Shown here piece after piece: positions 1-16,089 of a DNA stretch of 64,000 bases; position 1 is the stretch's first letter; each line of letters opens with the position of its first letter. The translations under genes and the position numbers were made by a program. Source of the DNA: Oasisia sp. SBJ-2009 (Eukaryota; Annelida; Polychaeta; Sabellida; Siboglinidae); assembly GCA_964017155.1 (NCBI GenBank), contig OZ024856.1, forward strand, positions 6,690,813-6,754,812. Reading direction: 5' to 3'. Below the pieces are notes generated by a model. It searched no databases. It was not told where the DNA came from and saw nothing but the letters and a program-made list of their open reading frames with translations.

Positions 1-1060
1 AGCAGACTCAGCATCAGACCATCATCTCCGGCAGAATGTCGAGAAGCAACCCAACCCTCTTCCAAAATTACGTGCGACAAATAGGTGAGGCTGCAACTTT
101 GACCAATAATTATTGGATTGTTTTGGGAGTATAATATCAGGCCCCAAAAAAGTACACCGACCACGGTAAGTACATTTAGTGATGTGTTAATTTATAAACA
201 TAAAAGCCGTTATTAAAACGTTGTGAAACGCTTTATTTCGAGGGAACATTCGTCGTGGCGATGTCAGTTGATTACAACAGGCTGCTGCACGCACACGTCC
301 TCGATGCTGCGAAGAAAGCTGTCTGTGGCATTCACCTCTTGACACAGGTTCGCCAGCTTGTCGATGCGATGCAGGGCGTAATCTACTGAAGATGGAAAAC
401 CCCAGTTATCAGACATTGTTGTGATCTAAATCGGTCCTGTTAAGACATTAATTTTAAGAACGTTAATGCGTGGCTACTAATTATGTGTCCTGTGAGTTTG
501 GTGTTTGCGAATTTCTTTGCAGTCATTGAATATAAAAAAAGTGACATCAAATGTAAACTAGCTGTATGATCTGTTTAATTCAGCTACATAAAACAACTCG
601 TTGGTCGACTTGCTTACATTCTTACTAACTTACCGGATAATTATTATTGGCAACATGACAAAATGCGGTGATATATTTAGTAAGTCCTCCAAGTCCTAGA
701 AGACATATATGCACCAGTAAGAAGTACTGGACTTATTGGTGGACAGTCTGGTAGTCGTTGTCATACTTCGCGTAGTAAATACATCTTAAGAGCTCTTAGC
801 AGCGTTAGTGAAATGGGGTAGCCTAGTGGCTTCTTGCGTACAAATGCCCACTTTTGGTCGCTCTTGTGTGGAATAGGGTTTAGATATACGGTTAGTATTA
901 GGATTACGGTTTAGGTTTGGGTTAGGGTTAGGTTGAAGATACCTTTGACAAGATTGACATCAGGTATTTTACCTGCATTTGTGCGTGATGGACCTCTATC
1001 CTCGATTAACCAGCCTCCGTAAGGTGGCAGCACTTTTCAGCCGCTGACTAGCTCTCAGAC
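1..1060. other. No gene recognised
   Basis: AT-rich sequence with no supportable coding region on either strand. The only notable patch is a short TTAGG-like stretch at about 895-940, listed separately. Confidence 0.5.
880..945 (+). repeat. Degenerate TTAGGG-like patch
   Basis: About 60 bases contain several imperfect GGTTAG/GGTTTAGG units, the longest being ggttagggttagg. This resembles a small, decayed interstitial telomere-type repeat, but it is too short and irregular to be sure. It could equally be chance in a G/T-rich patch. Confidence 0.3.
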
Positions 1061-1064
1061 CAAC

Positions 1065-2590
1065 TATGCACGGGCGTCGATCGGTGAGGGACGGGGGGGG
1101 GGGGGGGACGCGTCCCCCACTTTTCAGGGTGGGGGACAAGCATAGGAATTGTCCCCCCACTTTTCAGTTCAGAAAAATAGCGAGGCATATAGCTCGACTC
1201 ACCACTCCTCTCTCTTAAAAGGCGCTACATAGGACTAGCTAGACAATAAACTCGCGATATGAAGTTCGACCACCCATTAGAAAATCGACTAGATATAAAT
1301 TGCTTGGCTGGCCACAGCGCGCAACTTGATCTTACTTTAGTAAATCTTCATCATGCCGGGCTGCGGTGTATAGCGCTAACATTTTCCCGGCGTTATAAAC
1401 GTTCCGATTGACGTTTCTGTGCATATGCGCGATAAATGTAAAATCATCAGTGTTCAGCGAAACGACAAAGCGTTTATGGTATATTACTACGTGCTGCTCG
1501 TTATGATGTATATAACCTATCAGCAAAGTTATTTATCGCAAAATCGAGGCAAACAAGTTTTGAGGCATGTTTTGATAGCAAAAATTAAGCGCAAATCACG
1601 TGACTGTAGTGCGCCATAATCCGTGATATTGATTTAAACAAACGTAATATTTTAATATATTGAATGAAATTTTAGACAACTCTTCACAGTAATCATCACA
1701 GGAGAGAAAACGAACAGCCCGTGGCATTTATTCAGAAAATGCTTTGTTGTTTCGCGGCACATTGATGATTTTAAATTTATCGCGCATGCGCAGAAAGGCC
1801 AAACGGAAAGTTTATAAGTACCAGAAAAATGTAAGCCGCTGCCGGGCTCTATCAGTTTGCAATCTTGTGTTGATATTATTAATAGCCTCTAGCCATTAAG
1901 CACATTTTAAATGTGAAATTTGTGTTGCACTTTCAGCCCTCGCCTGCTTGATGTTTATCGCCTAAGGCAGAAGCAGCGGATTCCTGCACTTTGTGGAACT
2001 TATTCCCATTTGAGTGATGACAAATTTCTTTGCCAAAATATGGGATTGGGAAGTTCTACACATGCACAGCATGGGCGTCTATCGGTGGGGTGGACGGCCT
2101 GAGGGGGTCAGCATATAGGAAATGTCCTCACACTTTTTCAGTTCATAAAACACATGTATAGGCATATATAGCGAGACTGATCACTCCCCTCTCTTAAAAA
2201 CCCTACATTGGTCTAGGAGTAAAATTAATAAAATAAATATACAAGTTCAGATATAAACTTCCGACTACCTAGTCGTAAATCACTAGATAAATTGCTTGGT
2301 TGGCCGCAGCCCGCAACATCATCTTAGTCCAGTAAATATTCATCATGCCGGGCTCTGTCATTTTGCACCCTTGTGTTGATATATTAATAGGCATTAGACA
2401 TCAGGCACATTATATATTATTAATTTTTTTGTTTGCTCTGTCACCCTTTGGATTGCAGCCTGGTTGCCCTTGTGGATATTTATATCGCCTACGGCGGAAT
2501 CAGCGGATTCCTGCACTTTGTGTAATTTGATCTAATTTGAGTGATGACAATTTCTGTGCCAAAAGGTGGGATTGAGAAGTTCTACACAGG
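1065..2590. repeat. Approx. 0.5-kb repeat, three partial copies
   Basis: One roughly 503-bp unit (1843-2345) runs from gccgggctctatcag to tcatcatgccgggct. Its second half recurs at about 1065-1360 (gggcgtcgatcggtga, later catcatgccgggctgc). Its first half recurs at about 2345-2590 (gccgggctctgtcatt, later gagaagttctacacagg). Copies differ by many substitutions and small indels. Copy 1 carries an uninterrupted run of about 17 G near 1093. About 480 bp of unrelated sequence separates copies 1 and 2. No protein or terminal inverted repeat was recognised, so the class is unknown. Confidence 0.7.
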
Positions 2591-2814
2591 TACCTCTGTA
2601 ACCTCTGCATCTTGTCACTATAAATCAGGCAAGCAGTGTTGGGTCCAAAGTCTACCCCCTCTAAATGTTCAGTGATTGGGGCGGTCCATGGCCCCTCTTC
2701 AAATATATGTTGCCAACATAACTATTACAAATAGAATAACATAAAGGCCTTTGTTTATTTTAGAATTAACACCAGACCAACAATGAATTATGTCTTATAT
2801 TTACAAAAAATTAT

Positions 2815-2925
2815 ATGTATTTCAGGTCATATATGTATATATATATATATAATTTAATTATATACATGTCAAAAATATACATGTATATATGTATACATAC
2901 ACTTATATATATGATATATTATAAT
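2815..2925. repeat. AT-rich alternating purine-pyrimidine tract
   Basis: Interrupted TA/TATG/CATA alternation, a degenerate microsatellite. It generates meaningless Tyr/Ile-rich reading frames. Confidence 0.7.
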
Positions 2926-3130
2926 AAACCCCGTCCCCCACTTTTAAAATCGGATCGACGCCCCTGTAACTACGAAATAAAATGTTTAGTAACGATATAC
3001 TTTTACAAGATAAAATATATCGTATGAAAGGTATTCAACATTGAACTTATATTAACACAAAAATGAATAAAAATAAAAATGTGCAGTTGCTTATAAAATA
3101 GGAATTCAATTACGACAGGGTTAACCAGTA

Positions 3131-6498
<3,368 letters not shown>

Positions 6499-6936
6499 CT
6501 ATGGGATCATTTCACAATTTTTTTGTCGAAACCATGCACTCAAAGTTGTAGAAACGAAAACATGCAAATATAGTATAATGTAATAAAATAGTTCAGTTAT
6601 GACGTGCCAATCACGGCTCATGAAACAGGTTTCTGTGCTGGCTGGCCAAGCTACGTGCAGGTCGACATGTTTGCGTATCGTGTAGTTGCTCGTTTGGCTC
6701 ATCTGCATGCTCATCTTCTTTGTGTGTAGAGCAGCTTCCGCATCCTTGCACCAATGAGTCGCGTCTTCATCACCCTTCCCGTAAAAACTACGCAGACGAA
6801 TCTCTCTTTGCACATCAACTGTCACTGGAGGTATTACCGTGGCATGCGCATTCAGCTCACTTAGTTGTTGACACAATTCTTTGTTCTTCTGACACGCTGC
6901 TCCAATGGGCAGATTGATCCTTATCCATAACTTCAT
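6499..6936 (-). pseudogene. Probable gag remnant of a Gypsy-type LTR retrotransposon
   Basis: A 145-codon frame starts 66 bp downstream of a likely LTR end. A central segment contains GDEDATHWCKDAEAAL, which resembles the GD...W..D.E segment found in the capsid-type gag of Gypsy-like elements. The second half of the frame is low-complexity and probably not coding. No protease or reverse transcriptase follows on this strand within several kb, so the element is at least 3'-truncated. The assignment rests on the LTR context and one short motif. It could be an unrelated chance ORF. Confidence 0.4.
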
Positions 6937-6983
6937 ATAAATTCAGAATAACAGAAGTTTAATTGGGAATTTCAGTAACTGAT

Positions 6984-6999
6984 CCCAATTCCAACACCA
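6984..6999 (-). other. Putative primer-binding site
   Basis: Read on the minus strand, TGGTGTTGGAATTGGG starts 3 nt after the terminal ACA of the adjoining LTR. A TGG-initial sequence next to the 5' LTR is the usual place for a tRNA primer site. I cannot match the donor tRNA without a search. Confidence 0.4.
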
Positions 7000-7002
7000 A
7001 AA

Positions 7003-7398
7003 TGTAACCCCGCTAAACGGGTTCTTTTTGTAATAAACAACAGTTATATAATAATATAACTGTTTCTAAACGTTTATTTATTTGAAATCCCAGATCAGAT
7101 ATTGATAAAATAACTGTTGTAATGTACCAATCTGACAACTAAACACCATTATACTAAGGAAATACATTCCATTTCCATCTAAATAAATTTGCGTTTCCCA
7201 GGTGACTGCTGACCATTGTATACAGTCAACAGCTCAACACAAACTGACCAACTCGTTGCTTTTTTAAATTGCATGTTATCACGTGAAAGCTTTGTCATCG
7301 CAGCATGCACTCAATCGTTCATGCATACTTCTACGCAATAACTCTATGCGCGAAGAATCGTTTATACATGCAATGCACTCATAGTTGTAGTGCCTACA
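7003..7398 (-). repeat. Putative LTR (about 396 bp)
   Basis: On the minus strand the segment starts TGTAGGCAC and ends GGGGTTACA, giving complementary TGTA/TACA ends. It contains AATAAATAAA near its 3' end (plus coordinates about 7073-7082), a plausible polyadenylation signal. A primer-binding-like site and then a gag-like frame follow in the correct order. Only one copy is visible in the window, so it cannot be confirmed by comparing two LTRs. Confidence 0.45.
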
Positions 7399-7399
7399 T

Positions 7400-8320
7400 C
7401 TTCATTGAGGATAACATTGTATATTCCCGATGCCGATGACTATCCACCAGGCAGCGGCTTCTGATTGGTCATTACATGCAACTAAGTGGCACATCATAGG
7501 ATATGTTTTAAACATACGTCTTGCACCCAAGAGGGGCATTCTAAGAAGAAGAAAAAATGACGGGTGGACGGGTCTCTGCTTAAATCTATCCATATATGTT
7601 AGCCATATATGTTAGCCTAACTTTCTAAGGCTTACAAGAGAAATTGTAGTTGTTGTACATAAAACAAAGCTACTAGAGATAGATATTAATTAAAATTATC
7701 TGATAACACTTTTCATTTCAAAAATTAGATTAAGATGTTCACATATTTGTCACTGATGTTACATAATGACCACCACTAAAAAATCTGACATCAGATAGCA
7801 GATAGACGAATATAAACTGCATATTACTAATTGCCAATGGCTATTGTATCAACACAATTAATATTTTATTTGCTTCATGTGCTGAATTGGAAATGGGTCA
7901 TGAATGTGTGGAAGTTTTCAATGATAATTTGTTTAAATGCAAGCCAACCTTTCTTAAAGCTCCTATTCTTAATTACAAAGTAGCATTTGTGTGTAACTTT
8001 CATATTTGTTATACCATGCTTATTATAGGTCATGTACAATGAAAATAGAATTAAATAAACCATTTAGAACTACACTGGAAATAGCCACAACATTTACCAA
8101 ATTAGATACAGTCATTGTTTAGAAAAAATCTCACTATTAATATTATTGAATTAAACAGTTATATTCACCGCAAAAATCCTCTCGATGTTCGGCAACTCCA
8201 TCGCAGTGACTGGTAGACCGGAAGTGCAGAGTACCTCTTTTGCGCTCGTGACCTTTGCAGTCGACTCCAGCGCTCGCGAAACACTACGAGTGGTGGAGAC
8301 AGCAATCCAGTGCCTAATAC
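7400..8320. other. No gene recognised
   Basis: AT-rich, with no supported coding. A short gacgggtggacgggt motif at about 7558 recurs inside the 2.14-kb tandem unit (near 10166 and, partly, 12328), suggesting a shared dispersed repeat. Confidence 0.4.
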
Positions 8321-8321
8321 A

Positions 8322-11300
8322 TGAGATTTAGATATAATAATAATAACTTATTAAAACATAGAGATTCACTATTTATAATGCATCAAACACTCATGGCTAC
8401 TCACCTCAAACAGGGCTGCATCAAATTAGAAAGTCTACCCAATCATTCCCAGCATGTTGATTTTTTCTATGTGTATGACATAATAAAAGATAAGAATGTT
8501 TTGATGGAAGATGGATCCATCAAGTGTCATTGATTTATTCATTGCATTTAAAATTGAATTATTATGTGTACAATGCAATACACTGTACAAACATTAATAT
8601 GTCAATATGAGAAGTTTTATTTTTTATTTCATGTCATCCTTTGTTACACGGAATTGGGCCATACAGTTATTTTATGATTTTAGGGCAATTATAAAATAAA
8701 AGATCTCAGCAGAATATGCTGCAGATATATTAGCCATCTCCACCCCACATCAAAACTAACATTTTCTCCAGTTTCCATTAGAAAAACTATAAAATCAACA
8801 TAGAACAAGATGTTGAGAAACTGGAAGTTGTTCATGAATGAATGTGTATACCTGTTATGGGTAAATATTAGAAACAATGTGTACTGGTCATTTTGTCTTT
8901 ATGTTTTTTTTTAAGTTGTGCTATTGCAGGCATGTAATTTGTCATTCACTGCACAGGTGTTTAACAGGACATATTTCTGTACATCTGCACTCGGAAAGAT
9001 TATTTGGGACACTTGCATTGGCAAAGATTCATAATCGTATCTCCTCCCCACATATTTGCGATTTTATTTTTTAAGTTAATGTACATATGTCACCATTGCA
9101 CTATTGAACTACCCTGGTGCATCACTTATTACATGTCTTGACATACCTCTACTCATCTGCACTGAAATAGACTCTGTGAACCACTGGAATTGGCAGATAC
9201 TATCACCTGAAATTAAACCGTATCATGAACGAAATATTATCAATTAGCTTTAAAACACAGTTTCCTAGTACTTAATACTACCCAACTTACTTGACACTTT
9301 GCTCCTTGGCAGACCTGCTCAATCTGGCACATGTCAACATCTCGAAGAAGCATTTAGCCACGCTGCATTTAACGTTCAAGAAATATTTGTACACAAATAT
9401 CCACCACTGTCTATAACTAGACACTCGTACAAATGAGTGAACTGGAGCAACGTAGAGTGAACGAATTTGCCCAAGGTTCGACACAACAGCAGTGGTCTCG
9501 AACTTGAGTTCTCTAGATGGAAAGTCGATGCAAGTGCATTTAATAAACCATAATAAATTTCACAAGTCCATCAGTAACGTCGCGGTGTACAATTGAAACA
9601 TACGCTTGTACTGATGGCTTTATGCACCTCTGCTTTGCTCAGTAATTCTTCCAGTGTACATACTTCACTGCATTAATTTGGCACTGACAAGTAAGATGAT
9701 GCTTGGCATCACTTTTGGCCGACGCCCTTTGTTGTTGTCTCGTTTCCGTCCCGGTTACGTTCCACTTATTTATGCTCGTTTTCACACACACCCTCGCATG
9801 CACTGTTGCACATCAGGCATACTGCGGTGTGCAGTACCTGTTGCTCACATGTCGATGCAGCAGTCTTCATTTCATGTCGACATGAAGTGAAGTATCGGGC
9901 GGCCTGTGTGTCTGGATCAGGGCTTTATGCAGGATCAAATTATTGCCAGTCACACATGTTTTGGTGGACATGTGGATGTTAACTGCTAAGCCAGTTCACA
10001 AACGTTAAATATATATCATTAACCTGAAAAGGACTACAAACACACATGTGACACCATTTATGCTCACTTTCAAGGCATAACTTTTAAAGGATTTTTTTTG
10101 CTCCTTAATTTTTGTACCCGTCCACCCATATTTCTTCCTGTCTATATTTGTTTTTACCCATCCAAATGACGGGTGGACAGGTCACTGCATAAAGCTATGG
10201 TCTGGACCCTACTTCAGGCTCACTATGGATGAAGTCTTCAGGGATTTTTCTGTCCTCAATGCAATACACATGGCCATGTCAGTAACTGATGTGTAAACAG
10301 TCAGCCCACTACATACGTTTGGCTGTTCACCATAACATTGTATAATAGTGCAACAAGAGTTCCCTTTTGTTAGTTGCGCTATATCATGCAATGTAGCATG
10401 CACATCTAAATTGCCACAAATGGCCCCTTTAAGATAAATACTTGATTTATCAACAGAGATTTACATATAATAATAACTTATTAAAACATAGCAATTCACT
10501 ATTTATAATGCATCAAACATTCATGACTGCTAACCTCAAACAGGGCTGCATCAAATTAGAAAGTCTACCCAATCATTCCCAACATGATGCTTTTTTTCTA
10601 TAATGTATGACATCATAAAAGTAAAGAATGTTTTGATGGAAGATGGATCCATCAAGTGTCACTGATTTATTCATTGTATTTAATATTGAATTATTCATCA
10701 GTATTTATTGAATTATTATGTGTACAATGCAATACACTGTACAAACATTAATATGTCAATATGAGACATTTTATTTCATGTCATGTCCTTTGTTACATGG
10801 AATTGGGTCATACAGTTTTATTACGATTTTAGGGCAATTATAAAATAAAAGATCTCAGCAGAATTTACTGCAGATATATTAGCCATCTCCATCCCACATC
10901 AACACTCACATTTTCTCCAGTTTCCATTAGAAAAACTATAAAATCAACATAGAACAATATGTTGACAAACTGGAACTTGTTCATGAATGAGTGTCTATAC
11001 CTGTTATGGGTAAATATTAGAAACAATGTGTACCGGTCATTTTGTCTTGATGTTTTTTTTAAGTTGCGCTATTGCAGGCATGTCATTTGTCATTCACTGC
11101 ACAGGTGTTTAACAGGACATATTTCTGTACATCTGCACTCGGAAAGATTCTTTGGGACACTTGCATTGGCAAAGATTCATAATCGTATCTCCTCCCCACA
11201 TATTTGCGATTTTATTTTTTAAGTTAATGTACATATGTCACCATTGCACTATTGATCTACCCTGGTACATCACTTATTACATGTCTTGACATACCTCTAC

Positions 11301-12857
11301 TCATCTGCACTCAAATAGACTGTGGACCACTGGAATTGGCAGATACTATCACCTGATATTGAACTGTATGATGAACGAAATATTATCAATTAGCTTAACA
11401 CAGTTTAAAAAAGTAAAGCTTTCTAGTATTTAATACTACCCAACTTGCTTGACAATTTGCTCCCTGGCAGACCTGTTCAATCGGACACATCGACTTCTTG
11501 AAGAAGCATTTAGCCACGCTGCATTTAAGGCTCAATAAATATTTGTACACAAATATCCACCACCGTCTATAACTAGACACTCGTACAAATGAGTGAACTG
11601 GAGCAAGGTAGAGTGAACGAATTTGCCCAAGGTTCGACACGACAGCAGTGGTCTCGAACTTGAGTTCTCTAGATGGAAAGTCGATGCAAGTGCATTTAAT
11701 AAACCATAATAAATTTCACAAGTCCATCAGTAACGTCGCGGTGTACAATTTAAACATACGCTTGTACTGATGGCTTTATGCATCTCTTTGCTTTGCTCAG
11801 TAATTCTTCCAGTGTACATACTTCACTGCATTAATTTGGCACTGACAAGTAAGATGATGCTTGGCATCACTTTTGGCCGACGCCCTTTGTTGTTGTCTCA
11901 TTTCCGTCCCGGTTACGTTCCACTTATTTATGCTCGTTTTCACACACACCCTCGCATGCACTGTTGCACATCAGGCATACTGCGGTGTGCAGTACCTGTT
12001 GCTCACATGTCGATGCAGCAGTCTTCATTTCATGTCGACATGAAGTGAAGTATTGGGCGGCCTGTGTGTCTGGATCAGGGCTTTATGCAGGATCAAATTA
12101 TTGCCAGTCACACATGTTTTGGTGGACATGTTGATGTTAACTGTTAAGCCAGTTCACAAACTTTAAATGTATTTTTTTGACCTGAAAAGGACTACAAACA
12201 CACATGTGACACCATTTATGCTGACTTTCAAGGCACAACGTTCAAAGCATTTGTTTTGCTCCTTCATTTTGTACCCGTCCACCACCCGTCCACCCATATT
12301 TCTACCCGTCTATATTTGTTTGTTTGGACGGGTCTCGGTATAAAGCTATGGTATACTTCATGCTCACTATGGATGAAGTCTTCAGGGATTTTTCTGTCCT
12401 CAATGCAATACACATGGCCAAGTCAGTAACTGATGTGTAAACAGTCAGCCCACTACATACGTTTGGCTGTTCACCATAACATTGTATAATAGCGCAACAC
12501 AAGTTCCCTTTTGTTAGTTGCGCTATATCATGCAATGTAGCATGCACATCTAAATCGCCACATATGGCCCCTTTAAGACAAATACTTGATTTGTCAACAG
12601 AGATTTACATATAATAATAATAACTTATTAAAACATAGCAATTCACTATTTATACTGCGTCAAACCCTCATGGCTGCATGCTCTCCTCAAACAGGGCTGC
12701 ATCAAATTATAGAGTCTTCCTCAGTCATTCCAAGCATGATGATTTTTTCTATGTGTATGACATAATTAAAGATAAGAATGTTTTGATGGAGGATGGATCA
12801 ATCAAGTATCATTGATTTATTCATTGTATTTAATATTGAATTATTCATCAGTATTTA
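8322..12857. repeat. 2.14-kb tandem duplication, about 2.1 copies
   Basis: Units start at about 8322, 10457 and 12599 with gagattta.atataataat and proceed collinearly. The third copy stops at about 12857. Identity between copies 1 and 2 is high, with scattered substitutions and a few indels of up to about 30 bp (for example a duplicated attattcatcagtattta block in copy 2). The same pairs of short ORFs occur at 9654-9890/11770-12048 and 10209-10403/12302-12547 because of the duplication. Changes between copies fall at all codon positions, so I do not regard them as genes. Inside each unit, gtctggatc.gggctttatgc and a roughly inverted ataaagctatggtctgg flank about 290 bp, perhaps the ends of a small embedded element. 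Confidence 0.9.
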
Positions 12858-12874
12858 GTCCATGAGATCCTTAA

Positions 12875-13335
12875 CATGCAGTGATAGCACCACATCTTAA
12901 ATGCTTGGATTCGTTATCGACCATTTTATTTCTAGTCCAGGATTCAGATGCATATATTATCACAGGGAAAACAAATATGTCAGTTTTTCCTGAATGTGCC
13001 CAAATTTGCCATAGCAGCTCTACCCAGGGTCATTTATTTTATTATCGACACAAAATAAAAATTCCTAGACTACGTCCACTATGTCTCCATTAACAATGGT
13101 CTCAATCACATTGATCTGCGTTGTTATCATTTGTTTTTCTTTTTTTTATATTGAGAGGAAGCCGCTGTATTTTCTTCTTTAATAATGTGAATCATTTCTT
13201 TCAGATCAACATTGGATACCACAATCAATACAGTGTCATTGGCATATTGCAGGTTTTGAGGTAGCAGGCCATGCACTAATTCTAAAACCTTGATCTAATG
13301 TTTGTAATAAATATCTGATTATCTATTCACTGTAG
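12875..13335 (-). pseudogene. Decayed LINE reverse transcriptase fragment
   Basis: On the minus strand, from about 13262 downwards, the frame reads NLQYANDTVLIVVSNVDLKE. This is the catalytic YADD box of a non-LTR reverse transcriptase with the first Asp changed to Asn. Downstream in shifted frames are pieces resembling the post-catalytic region (I.TIVNGDIVDVV, then a stretch like LYASESWT). Stops and frameshifts show it is dead. It resembles the lineage of the LINE 3' end at 43.2-43.7 kb, but I cannot prove that by eye. Confidence 0.6.
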
Positions 13336-13339
13336 TTGC

Positions 13340-14180
13340 ATTATAAATAATGGCTTGAATATAATATTGTAATACTAGTAATTTGCTGTCATAAATGTTC
13401 TTGTCACATGAGTGATCAGCGAGCCTCATGCTGTATTCGAGTGTCGTGTTGTCCTTATGTTCACGTCAGGCAGATAGGCAGGTACGCAGTCACGCAGGCA
13501 GGCATCTTAGAACCTGTCTCTGTCTCGAGATTTATTGCTTACCCGTTACCGAGCTGCAGCAATAGGTCCAACAAAATAGGTCCAATACAATAGGTCCAAC
13601 ACAGTAATGGGAATTGTCAGCTGGAGGTTGTTCATGTTCGTATTTCAAGTATCACAGTATATGATAAAAATCATCTGTAAAATATTGATACAATAAGTAA
13701 TATTTACAATATTTATCAAATTAAAATGTTTAGTTAAAATACAGTAAACTATATTATTATTATTATGTGTTACACAGCCAAGACTGAATGGCTTGGCCCA
13801 CACACTGCACGGAATAAATGAGGACGACATTACTGTAATAACTAACAACAACAATGTCACTGTTTAAATGAGATGCTGTAAGGGAACCACCAAATGTGAT
13901 CATTTTCTTCATAATTTCTCGCAAACTTCTGACACTGAAGAGAATATCGCTCGTGGTTTCATGAGACACTAGAAATCTATATTTAATGATGGTGTAAATA
14001 TATCGCCTGTTCACGTGTCGATGGGTATTAAACGCATTGAATATTATTCTTCTTCACATTTTCAAGGAATTGGTCGTCGTACAAAATAGTAATAATAATT
14101 ATGTAACAATAATGCCAATAATTAAGTGTATAATTATGTATTAATCATAATAACAAATAATTTAGTAAAAAAAAATATTC
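13340..14180. other. No gene recognised
   Basis: AT-rich spacer. A small ggcaggtacgcagtcacgcaggcaggc stretch and repeated 'aataggtccaa' units lie at about 13470-13605. No coding region is supported. Confidence 0.4.
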
Positions 14181-14277
14181 GTGTCGAATTACCCAAATAC
14201 TTCGTGATGATAAACTTGTAGATACGTGCTGCTATGTGGATACTGATCCCCATACGGCTCAGTTGCTGATTCCAGTG

Positions 14278-14700
14278 GAGTCGGAGATGTAGAAGGTGTC
14301 GATGTTTGAGTTGATGTTGCTGCAGATACCACTGTCCGACTTCTGTCGATGAGGTTGCCACTGTCGGATCTCGACACGTAGAAGGTGGCAACGTTTGAGC
14401 AGATGCCACTGTCTGACCTATGTTGATGAGGTTGCCACTGTCGGACTTGGAGACATGGAAGGTGTCGATGTTTGATCCTGATGTTGCAGCAAATGCCACT
14501 TTGCGACCTATGGCGATGACCATGTCGACATTTGAACAGATGTTGAAGTTGCTGCAGATGCCACTGTCTGACCTCTGTCGATGAGGTTGCCATTGTCACA
14601 CCTGGAGACTTAGAAGGTGTCGATGTTTTTAGCAGATGCTGATGTTGCTGCAGATGCCACTGTCCGACATCTGGCGATAACGTTGCCACTGTCCGCTGTC
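14278..14700. repeat. Degenerate minisatellite, unit about 85-100 bp
   Basis: Four to five diverged units share gatgttgctgcagatgcc, actgtc.gacctctgtcga and tgaggttgccactgtcgga. The same family recurs at about 18860-19135 and as single units near 15330. Minus-strand frames give a repeated VGQWHLQQHQ motif, which I attribute to the repeat. Confidence 0.75.
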
Positions 14701-14885
14701 GGACTGCGATTCTGTAACAACCTACGATATATGGAGTGAATCGTAGGACTCTTAGTATGGTTTTGTGGTGTTCTTCTGTCAAATGGTAGTCCTCCGGATG
14801 ATATAGCAGGAAGTCTGCACGGTTTCTGTTGATCTCGTCTTGTGCTGACTGTTTTTTCTGGTGTGTGCAGAAGGTATATCTACAT
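14696..14885. repeat. R1 module, partial copy
   Basis: Contains the R1 landmarks gtaacaacctacgatatatgg, atggtagtcctccgga and a tgctgactg...gtgtgcagaagg segment, then diverges. Eight copies of R1 or parts of it lie between 14.7 and 27.5 kb. Confidence 0.8.
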
Positions 14886-15119
14886 ATAGGTATAATTCTT
14901 ATTACTAATAAATAGTTTAGTTTATGTTAAAAATTGTAATAATAATTATGTAACAATAATGCCAATTAATAAGTGTTTATTTTACGTATTAATAATATTA
15001 ACAAATAATTTAGTAAAACAAGTTCATGTCGAATTACACTAATATGAATATGAAAGAAATGTGTAGTCAGTACACATTTGAAGCTGGTAAAACTGTCACA
15101 AGTCTTAATAACTGTTGGT

Positions 15120-15872
15120 AAATTGTTCCATAGTCTTTCTTATGTAACATTTGTACTTTCGACAGCAATATGTCCGAAATAGATGTTGGTATGTTTCCAG
15201 ACACATGTAGCACGCCTTCCTGGGATTATACTTTACATGTGAGGTAGGGTTCGTCATTTGTAGCTGTCGGACTACATCGAGAAATGTTCATTTTGGACTG
15301 AGGTAAAATGTTCTCGTTTTGTTGGCGATTTGAGCAGATGCTGGTGATGACGTTGCCACTGTCGGACTGCGATCCAGTAACAACCTACAATACATGGAAT
15401 GAGTCGTGGTACTCTTAGTATAGTTTTGTGGTGTTCTTCCGTCAAATGGTAGTCCTCCGGATGATCCAGCCAAAAGTCTGCTTGGTTTCTGTTGATCTCG
15501 TTGTGTGCTGACTGGTTTGTTTAGGTGTGTTCAGAAGGTTGCAGATGTCCAGTACCATTGCTAAAGCCAAATCATTATGTCCAAACAGCTCATCCCGCCC
15601 TGGACAAAATAGACAGAGCGGGAGAGGTGACGTGCCGTATGTCTTGTTGTGTAATGTGTACCGTTTATACAGGTAATGTACGCACACTAAAATTACACAA
15701 GAATCGCAAATGTATTTTCACCAGCAATGTGTCCGAAATAGATGTTGGTGTGTTTCCAGACACATGTAGCACGCCGTCCTGGGATTATACTTTACATGTG
15801 TGGCAGGGTTCGTCATTTGTAGCTGTCGGACTATATCGAGGAAAGGGCATTTCCCCGTGACTTGCATTACAT
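15120..15872. repeat. R1 module: tail piece plus full copy
   Basis: An R1 tail (agatgttggtatgtttcc to acatgtgaggtaggg) lies at 15120-15300. A nearly full copy follows at 15352-15872, ending with a gggcatttccccgtgactcgcattac-type terminus. R1 includes ggttgcagatgtccagta and agctcatcccgccctgg. The 111-codon plus ORF through it is not preserved in other copies. Confidence 0.8.
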
Positions 15873-16089
15873 ATTCTGACCATTCCATGAACACCATTTT
15901 GACATTAATATCTCTTATAATAATTTATTATAAAAGTTCAACTTATGCATACAGGAACTTAAAGGTATAAGGTATTAAATGATGTCAACAAATAATTTTG
16001 TATTATATTGTATGATTTTTATTTGAATCTAATCATAGCGTGACTCGCGTTACAGTGAAATATTGTCATTTCAGTGCTAATGGGTGATT

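Noticed and set aside
880..945. True telomere or subtelomere
   Set aside because: Only a few imperfect TTAGGG-like words; not an array.
15525..15860. 111-codon ORF across an R1 copy
   Set aside because: Other R1 copies shift or stop the frame at different places, and no recognisable domain is present.
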